Assembly: GCA_003694635.1 (NCBI GenBank)
Contig: RFKQ01000045.1
Coordinates: forward strand, 1 to 35,947
DNA: 35,947 bases
From: Planctomycetota bacterium
GTDB taxonomy: Bacteria > Planctomycetota > J132
Reading direction: 5' to 3'
Shown here piece by piece: positions 1-8,964 of this stretch. Positions within the stretch are counted from its first letter, which is position 1, and each line of letters starts with the position of its first letter. The notes below the pieces were generated by a model. That model searched no databases, was not told the DNA's origin, and saw only the letters and a list, made by a program, of their open reading frames with translations. Made by a program: the position numbers and the translations under genes.

Positions 1-1656
1 CCTACCCCCGAAACTCCAAAAGAAGAAAAAAAAGAAGAAGACAACTCTCCCCCACCCCCCCTACAAATCGACCTAGAAGGCATCCAACACCGCATCGAGC
101 CCTTTCCCCTCAAAGAAGCCAACTACACCCAAATCTGGGCAATTCCAGGAAAAGTCCTCCTCAGCCACCGCCCCATCCTAGGCTCGCTGGACCAAAGCTG
201 GTACAACGGCTCCGAACCCCCCGCCCATGCAACCTTGGAAGTGTTTGACCTTCAAACCCAAAAAACAAAAACCTTCCCCTTCACCATCACCCACTTCAAA
301 GCCACAAAGGATGGTAAAAAACTTATCTACCAAGCGGGCTATAAACTCCGCGTAGTCGATGCAGAACCTGCCGAAAATGACTCCCCCACCCAAGAACCCG
401 GCCCCGAGAGCGGCTTCCTCGACCTCAACCGCCTAAAAGTAGAAGTGATCCCCGAGGTGGAATGGCAACAAATGTTCGAAGAAATCTGGCGCCTCCAACT
501 CCATCACTTCTGGGTCGAAGATATGTCCGGGGTGGACTGGCACCAAGTCAAAAAACGCTACCGCCCCCTGCTCCCACGAGTGGCTAGCCGCAGCGAATTC
601 TCCGATCTCATCTGGGAAATGCAAGGAGAACTAGGCACCTCACACGCCTATGAATTGGGCGGCGACTACCGAAAAGGGCCCCAGTACAAACAGGGCTTCC
701 TAGGCGCAGAGTTTCGCTTCGACCCCGACAAACAAACCTACCGCATCGAAAAAATCCTCCAAGGCGATCCCTGGCAAGAAGATTACGCTAGCCCCCTACA
801 GCGAATCGGCGTAAACGCAAAACCAGGCGACTACCTCATCGCTATCAACGGACAACCCCTCCATAAGGATTTCTCCCCCGCCCAAGCCCTCGTCCACCAA
901 GCCAACCAAGAGGTGGAACTAACCCTCGAACAAAATGGACAACAACGCACTGTACCCGTAAAAACCACCGGTAGCGAATTTCCCATCCGCTACCGAGACT
1001 GGGTGGAAAATAACCGAAACTACGTCCTCCAAAAAACCAAAAATCGCGTAGGATACCTCCATATCCCCGATATGGGACCAAGAGGCTATGCGGAATTCCA
1101 TCGCTACTACCTCGCAGAACTGGAAAAGGATGCCCTAATTGTAGATGTGCGCTACAACCGAGGCGGACATGTTTCCCAACTTCTCCTAGAAAAGCTCGCT
1201 CGCAAAAGACTAGGCTTCGACCTCCCCCGATGGGGGCAGCCTGAACCCTACCCCGCCGATAGCGTCCTTGGGCCCCTAGTGGCCATCACCAACGAATATG
1301 CCGGATCCGATGGGGATATCTTTAGCCATTGCTTTAAGCTGATGAAACTGGGAAAACTAGTCGGAAAACGGACCTGGGGCGGGGTGATTGGCATCTGGCC
1401 TAGGCATAAATTGGTCGATGGTAGCATCACCACCCAACCAGAGTTTTCCTTCTGGTTCGTCGACGTAGGCTGGAAGGTGGAAAACCACGGCGCTGACCCC
1501 GATGTGGAAGTGGAAATCACCCCTCAAGACTGGGCGCAATACAAAGACCCTCAGCTGGATGCCGCCATTGAAATTCTCTTAAAAGAATTGGAAGAAAATC
1601 CTCCACAACTCCCAAAATTTGACAACAAGCCCAATCTAGCTCTCCCTTTTTCCTAA
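1..1656 (+). CDS. Tricorn-like S41 family peptidase (C-terminal part; 5' end outside window)
   Basis: Frame +1 is open from base 1 (PTPETPKEEKKEEDNSPPPP...) through the listed ORF. Contains GTSHAYE, a PDZ-like segment (GDYLIAINGQPL), EYAGSDGD and KVENHGADPDVEVE, matching Tricorn catalytic-region motifs. Confidence 0.9.
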   Translation, partial: PTPETPKEEKKEEDNSPPPPLQIDLEGIQHRIEPFPLKEANYTQIWAIPGKVLLSHRPILGSLDQSWYNGSEPPAHATLEVFDLQTQKTKTFPFTITHFKATKDGKKLIYQAGYKLRVVDAEPAENDSPTQEPGPESGFLDLNRLKVEVIPEVEWQQMFEEIWRLQLHHFWVEDMSGVDWHQVKKRYRPLLPRVASRSEFSDLIWEMQGELGTSHAYELGGDYRKGPQYKQGFLGAEFRFDPDKQTYRIEKILQGDPWQEDYASPLQRIGVNAKPGDYLIAINGQPLHKDFSPAQALVHQANQEVELTLEQNGQQRTVPVKTTGSEFPIRYRDWVENNRNYVLQKTKNRVGYLHIPDMGPRGYAEFHRYYLAELEKDALIVDVRYNRGGHVSQLLLEKLARKRLGFDLPRWGQPEPYPADSVLGPLVAITNEYAGSDGDIFSHCFKLMKLGKLVGKRTWGGVIGIWPRHKLVDGSITTQPEFSFWFVDVGWKVENHGADPDVEVEITPQDWAQYKDPQLDAAIEILLKELEENPPQLPKFDNKPNLALPFS

Positions 1657-1733
1657 CAAAAACCTGAAAAAAGGGAATTTTTCCCTCCCCCTTGACGTAC
1701 AAAAAAACAGATACGAAACCAGATTCAGCGCGG

Positions 1734-1767
1734 GAAGCGATGAAAACTAAGAAGCGATGAAAACTAA
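1734..1767. repeat. 17-bp direct tandem repeat (gaagcgatgaaaactaa x2)
   Basis: Two adjacent exact copies read directly in the intergenic sequence. Confidence 0.85.
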
Positions 1768-1925
1768 AATGTATACGAAGCGAGAAAAGCGCGGATTCAG
1801 CTAAATGAAAAGGGAGAATGGCCAGTTGTGCAAGCATGGAACAGGTGCGGATTTGGAAAGCCTTGCGCTATCGTAGAGGAGACCTCTCTCCACAGACCTC
1901 CTAAGTTTAAAAGTTTTCGGAGGTG

Positions 1926-1952
1926 CGGAACCTTTTTTTCAAAAAGTTTCCG
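1926..1952. repeat. Intergenic palindrome, family A (cggaacctttttttcaaaaagtttccg)
   Basis: Imperfect inverted repeat; resembles palindromes near 10.6 and 34.6 kb. Confidence 0.6.
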
Positions 1953-1984
1953 AGTAAGACGAGTGAGAAGAGTTTTTGAAATGT

Positions 1985-2014
1985 CTGAAAACCCTTTTTC
2001 AAAAAGGTTTTCAG
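1985..2014. repeat. Intergenic palindrome, family A (ctgaaaaccctttttcaaaaaggttttcag)
   Basis: Near-perfect 14-bp arms; very similar hairpin at 34714-34744. Confidence 0.75.
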
Positions 2015-2046
2015 GAAGAAAAAAAAAGCAAGAAAGGAAAGTCTAG

Positions 2047-2289
2047 ATGAGCGCGAGTATCGAGGAAATTCAGTCTTGTGTTCGGGAGGCTTTGGGAGAT
2101 GTTCGAGAGGTGATTGTCGAAGATCTTACTGGGGGGGGAGATCATTTCCGGATTCAAGTTCACTCCCCCGTTTTTGTGGGAAAGCCGCTACTGGAGCAAC
2201 ACCGCTTGGTACAGTCTGCCCTTCGCTCGTTTTTGGACAGCGGAAAAATTCATGCCATTGAGGTAAAAACCGTTCCTATAGAAAGTTAG
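2047..2289 (+). CDS. BolA family protein
   Basis: 80 aa; GGGDHFRIQVHSPVFVGKPLLEQHRLVQSAL is BolA-like; adjacent to a monothiol glutaredoxin. Confidence 0.88.
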   Translation: MSASIEEIQSCVREALGDVREVIVEDLTGGGDHFRIQVHSPVFVGKPLLEQHRLVQSALRSFLDSGKIHAIEVKTVPIES

Positions 2290-2308
2290 CCCGGAAAGGA
2301 GCCAAAAC

Positions 2309-2650
2309 ATGAGTCAAAAATCCAAAGAAGAAATTTTAGAGGAAATTAAAAAAGATATCCAAAATCACAAAATCATCGCCTTTATCAAAGGGGAGAAGCT
2401 AATGCCCGTGTGCGGTTATTCTCGCACTGTGGTCAATATCTTTCACCAACTAGGCGTTCCCTTCGAAACCCGAAATGTCTTACAAAGCGAGGAATACCTG
2501 CGAACCCTAAAAGAATACACCCAATGGCCCACCACGCCTCAAGTCTTCATCAATGGAGAGTTTATTGGAGGCTGCGATATCACCCTAGAACTATATGAAA
2601 GCGGTGAACTGCAAAAGAAAATAGAAAAAGCCCTCCAAGCCGAAAACTAA
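2309..2650 (+). CDS. grxD: Monothiol glutaredoxin, Grx4/GrxD family (CGYS active site)
   Basis: FIKGEKLMPVCGYSRTVV...WPTTPQVFINGEFIGGCDI is diagnostic of the family. Confidence 0.93.
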   Translation: MSQKSKEEILEEIKKDIQNHKIIAFIKGEKLMPVCGYSRTVVNIFHQLGVPFETRNVLQSEEYLRTLKEYTQWPTTPQVFINGEFIGGCDITLELYESGELQKKIEKALQAEN

Positions 2651-2660
2651 ACCCTTTGCT

Positions 2661-3503
2661 ATGAGCGATATTCATTTGTACGAGGGCTTCTATCCAGGCG
2701 CACCTCCGTGCCGGATTTATTACCGCTTCTATCAACGCCATCAGCGCTCCTACGCCCCTACCATTCTGATTGTGCACGGTCTAGGGGAACACAGCGGACG
2801 ATACCAAGAGCTGATCCAACACCTTCTGAAACTAGGTCTTCAGGTGGCCTGCCCGGATCTGCGCGGGCATGGCCTATCCTCTGGTACCCGAGGACATACC
2901 TGGAAATTCGCCCATTACTACGAGGATATTCTGCGCCTGCAAAAACGTCTTTCGCTCTATCGTCCAATTCTTCTTGGCCATAGCATGGGTGGCCTGATCG
3001 CCCTGCGATTTGCCCAGCTGTACCCCGAACATTGCCGCGCGCTTGTTCTCTCCTCCCCCCTGCTCGGGGTAGCGGTGGAGGTCCCCCCTCTTAAGCAAAT
3101 CTTCGCAAAAATCGCCTTCCACCTCCTCCCTACCCTCCGCTTAGCCAACGAAATCGACCCTCAACACCTCAGCCACGACTTGGAAAAAGTCCGTCAATAC
3201 CAAAACGATCCACTGGTCCACGCTTGGGTAACACCACGCTGGTTTGGCGAAATGCAAGCTCAACTTGCACTAGCGCATAGAAACGCTCAGAAACTTCGCC
3301 TTCCCCTGCTGCTTCAACTGGCCGGAGACGACAGAATTTGCGATCCTGCGCAAGCGGAAAATTTTTTTCACCACTGCGCCAGTAGCCCAAAAACAATCCT
3401 TCGCTACCCAGGGCTTTTTCACGAAATCTATAATGAGCTAGAACGCAAGCAAGTTTTTCTAGATCTCGCCCAATGGCTAAAAAATACGCTAAAAATTCCT
3501 TAA
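2661..3503 (+). CDS. Alpha/beta hydrolase, monoacylglycerol lipase-like
   Basis: LIVHGLGEHSGRY, LRGHGLSSG, LGHSMGG nucleophile elbow, late His (GLFHEIYNE). Confidence 0.92.
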   Translation: MSDIHLYEGFYPGAPPCRIYYRFYQRHQRSYAPTILIVHGLGEHSGRYQELIQHLLKLGLQVACPDLRGHGLSSGTRGHTWKFAHYYEDILRLQKRLSLYRPILLGHSMGGLIALRFAQLYPEHCRALVLSSPLLGVAVEVPPLKQIFAKIAFHLLPTLRLANEIDPQHLSHDLEKVRQYQNDPLVHAWVTPRWFGEMQAQLALAHRNAQKLRLPLLLQLAGDDRICDPAQAENFFHHCASSPKTILRYPGLFHEIYNELERKQVFLDLAQWLKNTLKIP

Positions 3504-3718
3504 CCTTTTTGGCAAATTTCTACCTCAACTAAACGCAAACTTTTCCCCTCTCCTCCCCCCACTCCAACCACAAACCAAAATCCCTCGTTTGCCGGAAAAC
3601 AAAAAAAACAGTTCTCTCATTGAGAAAAATCAAAAATCCTCTACAATATTTTACCAAACCAACTAAAATTTTTCCCAAGCCAACCGCTCGCTGGACCTTT
3701 TTCAGGAAAAATAAAAAG

Positions 3719-4771
3719 ATGAAGTTATCTTTTTCCACAAAAAAGTTTTTTAAAATGCGCTTTTTGGGGACCATAGCCATCGTGATTTTCTCGGTGGAAT
3801 TCCTGATTATGTTTCTCCTCGACTACCTTCCTCCCCTTACTCCCTTCCAAGAAATGCTGCTGGATTCTACCTCTTTGGTCTTGCTTTCTACCCCTCTGCT
3901 CTATAAATTTCTCTACGCCCCCCTCATCAGTCAGCTGCAACTCCAACTACAAAAGCTAGAGAAAACCAGCACAGAGGTCTCCTATCAATCCAGAGAAATC
4001 CTAGCTACCGTAAAAAGCCAAAAAATAAGTGTTGAGCAAACCTACAAGGCATTGCGAGACTTTACCGTCAACCTCGAAGAACTCACCCAAAGCTCCAAAC
4101 AAATCGCCCAGCTGGCCAAAGAAATTCTTGAACTTTCCAAACTCTCTTATAATCTAAGCCAAAATACCTCTCAAACCCTCCAACATAGCAAAGAAGCTAT
4201 GGAAAATATCGAACAATCCACCTCCACTTTGACCGCCAGAATCTTAAAACTTCAAGAAAGAAGTGACGAAATCACCAATACTTTGGAAATCATCAGAGAA
4301 ATCTCCAATAAAACCGATATCCTCTCCCTCAACGCCGCCCTGGAAGCCACAAAAGCCGGAGAAAGCGGCAAAAGCTTCGCACTTGTCGCCAAAGAAATGC
4401 GCCGCTTGAGCGAAAAAGTCAAGCAGTCCGCCAACCAAATCAAAAAAATCATTCAAGATACCCAGTCCGCTATCCACGCCAGTGTCGTGGCCGCAGAAGA
4501 TGGGAAAAAAACCACTCAAACCAGCATCCAAACAATCAAATCTACCATCGGTGAATTTCAAAATATCTTCGAACTCTCCGAATCCATCAATCAAGCCACC
4601 AATCAAATCTCCGTTGCCACAGAACAACAAAACCTAGCCACAGAACAAACCCTTTCCCAATTGCAAGATACCTTCGATTCTATGAAAAAAATACAAGAAG
4701 GCATCCAAGAAATCCAAACCTCCCTAGATGAGCTAAACTCCATCACCACCCATCTACAACACATTTTTTAA
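3719..4771 (+). CDS. Methyl-accepting chemotaxis-like signalling protein without an obvious sensor domain
   Basis: ATG at 3719 (the listed 3620 start is TTG); two N-terminal hydrophobic helices, then a coiled coil and ISNKTDILSLNAALEATKAGESGKSFALVAKEMRRLSEK, an MCP hairpin-tip variant. Confidence 0.85.
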   Translation: MKLSFSTKKFFKMRFLGTIAIVIFSVEFLIMFLLDYLPPLTPFQEMLLDSTSLVLLSTPLLYKFLYAPLISQLQLQLQKLEKTSTEVSYQSREILATVKSQKISVEQTYKALRDFTVNLEELTQSSKQIAQLAKEILELSKLSYNLSQNTSQTLQHSKEAMENIEQSTSTLTARILKLQERSDEITNTLEIIREISNKTDILSLNAALEATKAGESGKSFALVAKEMRRLSEKVKQSANQIKKIIQDTQSAIHASVVAAEDGKKTTQTSIQTIKSTIGEFQNIFELSESINQATNQISVATEQQNLATEQTLSQLQDTFDSMKKIQEGIQEIQTSLDELNSITTHLQHIF

Positions 4772-4821
4772 CCCTCGATTTCCCCAAAACAAAGCCCTCC
4801 CTTTCAAAGCCTATCCCTATA

Positions 4822-5508
4822 ATGGAAACCATCCTGATCATCGAAGATGACCCATCCATCCTCCTCGGTTTAGAAAAAAACCTCCGCTTCGAAGGCTACC
4901 ACGTCCTCATCGCCAAGGATGGCGAAGAAGGCTTAAAAATGGCTATCGACTTTCAACCGGATGTCATCGTCCTCGACATTATGCTCCCGAAAATTAACGG
5001 ATTTGAAATCTGCAAAACCTTGCGAAAAAACGATATCCATATCCCCATCCTTATCGTTTCCGCCAAAAACCAAGAAATGGACAAAATCCTAGGTCTGGAT
5101 CTGGGAGCCGATGATTATATCTGCAAACCCTTTTCTATTCGCGAACTTCTTGCCCGCATCAACGCAGTCCTGCGAAGAAAACGAAGATATGACCAAACAA
5201 CCGAATCCATCCAATTCGGCTCTATCTCCGTTAATTTTAGCGCCAGAGAAGTCCAAAAAGATGGGAAAACCCTCGAAATCTCTCCCAAAGAATTTGAACT
5301 CCTAAAATTCCTTATCCAAAATAAAAACAAAGTCCTCGACCGCAAACTTATCCTAAACAAAGTCTGGGGCTACAACTACTACGGAACCGCCCGAACCATC
5401 GATAACTTTATCACAAAACTTCGCCAAAAAATCGAAAATAACCCCAACCAACCCAAATATATCCTCACCGTCCGAGGAGTGGGCTACAAATTCTCCCTAC
5501 CAGATTAG
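4822..5508 (+). CDS. OmpR-family response regulator (REC + winged helix)
   Basis: ILIIEDDPSILLGLEKNLR, DVIVLDIMLPKINGFE, and C-terminal wHTH ending LTVRGVGYKFSLPD. Confidence 0.95.
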   Translation: METILIIEDDPSILLGLEKNLRFEGYHVLIAKDGEEGLKMAIDFQPDVIVLDIMLPKINGFEICKTLRKNDIHIPILIVSAKNQEMDKILGLDLGADDYICKPFSIRELLARINAVLRRKRRYDQTTESIQFGSISVNFSAREVQKDGKTLEISPKEFELLKFLIQNKNKVLDRKLILNKVWGYNYYGTARTIDNFITKLRQKIENNPNQPKYILTVRGVGYKFSLPD

Positions 5509-5618
5509 CAAAGACTCTCCCTTTATTCGTTCCTACGGCTTTTCCCCGCGACCCTTTGGCTTGGCCAAAATTTTTATATCTAAAACTCTTTCGAACGCCT
5601 CTATCTCCTCTTTTTTTC

Positions 5619-8600
5619 TTACCTCACAAGCTCAATAGAATACGTAAACTTCGTCTTCTTCTTATCCTCCCGTACAATCTCTATCGTCTCCCTACGCGGA
5701 AAAACCCAATTGAACTTGCTCTTGCTCCAATAGGAAATAAAATCCGGCTTCGTGGTCCGGTATTTCCCCAAAATATCATCCCCTCCCCGTGGCCACCCGT
5801 CTTGATCGCAAACCCAAACCTCAATCACATCCCCATATTTCCACTGAAACCGAATGCTGTGGTTCCACTTGGGATACCAACTATCTGTGATAACAGGGGT
5901 GCGCCCCACTTCCTTTCCATTGATCTTAAAAATAATGTAGCCGTCCGGTTTTTCGTTCTGAATATCCGGTAGATCCCCCTCATGAAAAGTGATAATGTAG
6001 GTTTTGGGAGTAAGGATGCGCTTGTAGAAATTTACATCGATACGCAACTCCGTAGTTCGCTTTCCCTGAGGGAACAATTTTAAATATCGCTGCGCCAGTT
6101 GAAAGCACTTGGGGATATCGTTCTGATCCAAGTGCAGACGATAAAACCAGTAGAGAATTTCCGACTGATAGAGGCGAATTCGCTGCTTTTGCTGCAAAAG
6201 CCGCTTTTCCAAAGAAGGATCAGGGCTTTTTTTTAGCCAAAAAGAAATATACTTATCCACCCTCTCTTGCAAAGATTGAGCCCTCGAAAGCCTGATTTGA
6301 AACTGGGCCACCTGGACCACACTGGAGATGGTTTTCATAAACTTTTGAGAGTCTTCCTCAAAATCTTTCAGTGCCCTGAATAACTCTCTCCGCTCTTTTT
6401 GCTTGGCCGAGCTATAAAAATCCTGAACTCTTTTAAAAATTTCTGGATAAGATCCTCCGGATAGAGAAGAAAATTTCTTCTCCAAACGTCCCAACTTCTG
6501 GTACAAATCCAAATGGGGATTTTGCACAAGCTCCTCCAACTCCAATAAGCGATCCAACCGCTGCTTCTGCTCTTTCGCCTTTTCTACCAACGGAGATTTG
6601 GGATTGGAGGTAATAAACGACAAAAGTGCTTTTTGATAACCCTTAAGCTTGGCCAAATCCCTTCCCTCATAAACCGGCAATGAACGAAAAAGCCGCTCTT
6701 GCAACCGCTGAATCTGGGAAGAAGCCTTCTCTTCAAACGGTTTTAAATTCGAAAATGTAGAATCCACCGCCATCAGCTGCCGAATCTGATGGCGCAAATC
6801 CTCTAACATATCAATACTAGACTGAATTTTCAACACACTCTTGGCCTGCTTTTCAAGAGCTTGGAGAAAGTTGGAAAAAAACGTCTGAAAAATAGGATAA
6901 ATCCTAGAAAAAAACTCTGGCCTCGCCCTCAAAATCTGCCAAAGCTCCCGCTGAATTTGGCGCAACTTGACCACATTTCCTTTCGCCTGAGCTAGGCTAT
7001 GCTTAAGCAAAGTAAGAGACTTTTGAACATTTTTCTCCTGAATGCGCTGCTCCAAACTTAACCGGACAGAACGAATCAAAGAAAGCAAGGACGCCTTCTC
7101 CAACGACTGAGAATAGGAATTCTCCACCGCCACCAATTGGTTATAAAACTGCTGAGAAGCGGTGTTGGCCTCTAAACGACGTAAAAATTTTTGCACCTTT
7201 AATCGAAGTTTGTATTTTAAATCCCCATCTGCATAAGCAATGTACAACGCCAACGGCTCCATCGATTTGGCCAAATCCTCCAAGCTCTGAAACTTAGCAA
7301 ATCGTTGCAAAAACTCCTGAAGTATGCCATTGGCCAAATATACAATTTTTTTCTGAACATAGGCAACATGAGCCGAACAGCGCTTCTTGCCGCTAAGATA
7401 GGATTTGTAAAGCTGGAAAATCCTCCGCTTATCCTTTTCTCTCTTTGCAAGAAACTCGATCCGTCTCAAATCCTCCTGACAAATCTTTAACTCTATCTCC
7501 AAAATGGCTTTGGCAACCTCTGAAGAATAGGGGCAGTTCTTGTGCTGAAGCTTGTGCGCCTTCCACCTCCTCAATACCTCCAACATACCATTCGGAGACG
7601 AGGTTTTGGAAAAAAGGCGAATCCTCCAATACTCCTTATCCTGAAGCCTGCGCCTCCAATCATGGAGCTTTCTTTGCAACCGATCAGCATAGATAAAATC
7701 ACCAAAATACTTCCCTATCTTCTTAAAATTGCGATATACCTCCAAATAACGCTCTGGATACTGCTGGAATTTCTTCTCCAACTCCAATGCCTGTTGAAAC
7801 ACAATCTTTTGCGCCTGAATTTTTAGATCCTCTAACCTCTGGATGAGCGATTTGGAGAGGAAAGAATAAGTTAGATAACTCTGCGCCCTTTGGTAAACAA
7901 GAAAAGGATTTTCCCGAATGTTTTCTTTTGACCAATCCAAAAAATTTTGGATCTCCCGCTGCCGCCCCCTCTCCGCCTTCGCATAAATCCCCATCACAAA
8001 AGAATGAAGCGGAAAATAAACCGAAAACCGCTCCGCACTCCGATAACAACGCTGAGCAAACTCACCCCCCACGTTTCTCTCCAGCATCTTCAACAACCGC
8101 CTCCCTTCCCATACCCCCCAAAGAAGATACAAAAAACAAATCCCAAGAAAAAACAACCCAACCCATTTCATCCGCTTCCGAGCACGCAAAACCGCCTGCT
8201 GCTGCAACTTCTCAAACAGAAAAAAAAGCGGCTCCTCCACCTTGTACGGAGCAATGGTTGCCACCAAACGCCAACGCTGACCCTCCGACTCCTCCCGCTG
8301 AGCGTTCCCATTGCCTACAGCAGAAACCGCAAAAATCGAACCGTAATCCTTGACGTGATGCTGGAGATACTTGTGAATGCGCCCTAGACGATCCTGGACA
8401 AAATCCTCCAACTTCTCCCAAATCTGAGGATTGGAATCCGCCTTGGTCACAGCCACCGCTACCGGCGGCGGCAAAACACGAGCGCCCGAGGCCGCCCTCT
8501 CAATCGCCCGCTCAAAAAGCGCCAAATCATCCTGATAACGCTTCAAATCCGAGGAATTTAAATCATCCGCCGCCGCCAATAATAAATACGCATCCGCCTG

Positions 8601-8945
8601 AAGAAAATACGCCTCAATCTCCTTTGTGCGCTCGTTTTGCACGTGCGAATCCAACCACTCCCTTAAGTCAGATCCCCGAAAATCTTTGGTATAAACCGAA
8701 AAACTCTTCCCCTCCTTCTCATGAAAAAGCTCAAAAAATAACGGCTTACTCTCCAACGTCGCCGGAGGAAATTCCTTCTGCTCTAGACGAAGTATATTCT
8801 CCCGATAAAAACGACTGGTGTTTAAATCCGGACGAAGTACCCACTCAGAATGATGATAAAAATAATGCATCAAAGCCGTCAAATACGTGGTCTTCCCACT
8901 CCCACTTGGACCCACAATGGCTATGGAAAACCGCTTTTTCCACAT
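5619..8945 (-). CDS. P-loop GTPase-like protein with TM helix, long helical region and C-terminal C2-like domain
   Basis: 1108 aa; Walker A GPSGSGKTTYL, DFRG switch II-like motif, TKAD motif; hydrophobic KWVGLFFLGICFLYLLWGVW; C-terminal YIITFHEGDLPD...DGYIIFKINGKEVGRTPVITDSWYPKWNHSIRFQW...VIEVWVCDQDGWPRGGDDILGKYR resembles a C2 domain. Confidence 0.8.
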   Translation of the reverse strand: MWKKRFSIAIVGPSGSGKTTYLTALMHYFYHHSEWVLRPDLNTSRFYRENILRLEQKEFPPATLESKPLFFELFHEKEGKSFSVYTKDFRGSDLREWLDSHVQNERTKEIEAYFLQADAYLLLAAADDLNSSDLKRYQDDLALFERAIERAASGARVLPPPVAVAVTKADSNPQIWEKLEDFVQDRLGRIHKYLQHHVKDYGSIFAVSAVGNGNAQREESEGQRWRLVATIAPYKVEEPLFFLFEKLQQQAVLRARKRMKWVGLFFLGICFLYLLWGVWEGRRLLKMLERNVGGEFAQRCYRSAERFSVYFPLHSFVMGIYAKAERGRQREIQNFLDWSKENIRENPFLVYQRAQSYLTYSFLSKSLIQRLEDLKIQAQKIVFQQALELEKKFQQYPERYLEVYRNFKKIGKYFGDFIYADRLQRKLHDWRRRLQDKEYWRIRLFSKTSSPNGMLEVLRRWKAHKLQHKNCPYSSEVAKAILEIELKICQEDLRRIEFLAKREKDKRRIFQLYKSYLSGKKRCSAHVAYVQKKIVYLANGILQEFLQRFAKFQSLEDLAKSMEPLALYIAYADGDLKYKLRLKVQKFLRRLEANTASQQFYNQLVAVENSYSQSLEKASLLSLIRSVRLSLEQRIQEKNVQKSLTLLKHSLAQAKGNVVKLRQIQRELWQILRARPEFFSRIYPIFQTFFSNFLQALEKQAKSVLKIQSSIDMLEDLRHQIRQLMAVDSTFSNLKPFEEKASSQIQRLQERLFRSLPVYEGRDLAKLKGYQKALLSFITSNPKSPLVEKAKEQKQRLDRLLELEELVQNPHLDLYQKLGRLEKKFSSLSGGSYPEIFKRVQDFYSSAKQKERRELFRALKDFEEDSQKFMKTISSVVQVAQFQIRLSRAQSLQERVDKYISFWLKKSPDPSLEKRLLQQKQRIRLYQSEILYWFYRLHLDQNDIPKCFQLAQRYLKLFPQGKRTTELRIDVNFYKRILTPKTYIITFHEGDLPDIQNEKPDGYIIFKINGKEVGRTPVITDSWYPKWNHSIRFQWKYGDVIEVWVCDQDGWPRGGDDILGKYRTTKPDFISYWSKSKFNWVFPRRETIEIVREDKKKTKFTYSIELVR

Positions 8946-8964
8946 ACCAATAACATCCCTTCTA

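Noticed and set aside
1828-2046. 72-aa ORF ending immediately before bolA
   Set aside because: GTG start, passes through two palindromic repeats, no domain; non-coding spacer more likely.
7928-8387. Long + strand ORFs antisense to the GTPase-C2 gene (141 and 146 aa)
   Set aside because: Low-complexity Pro/Lys/Asn translations caused by the C-rich + strand; the minus-strand 1108-aa frame has clear motifs.
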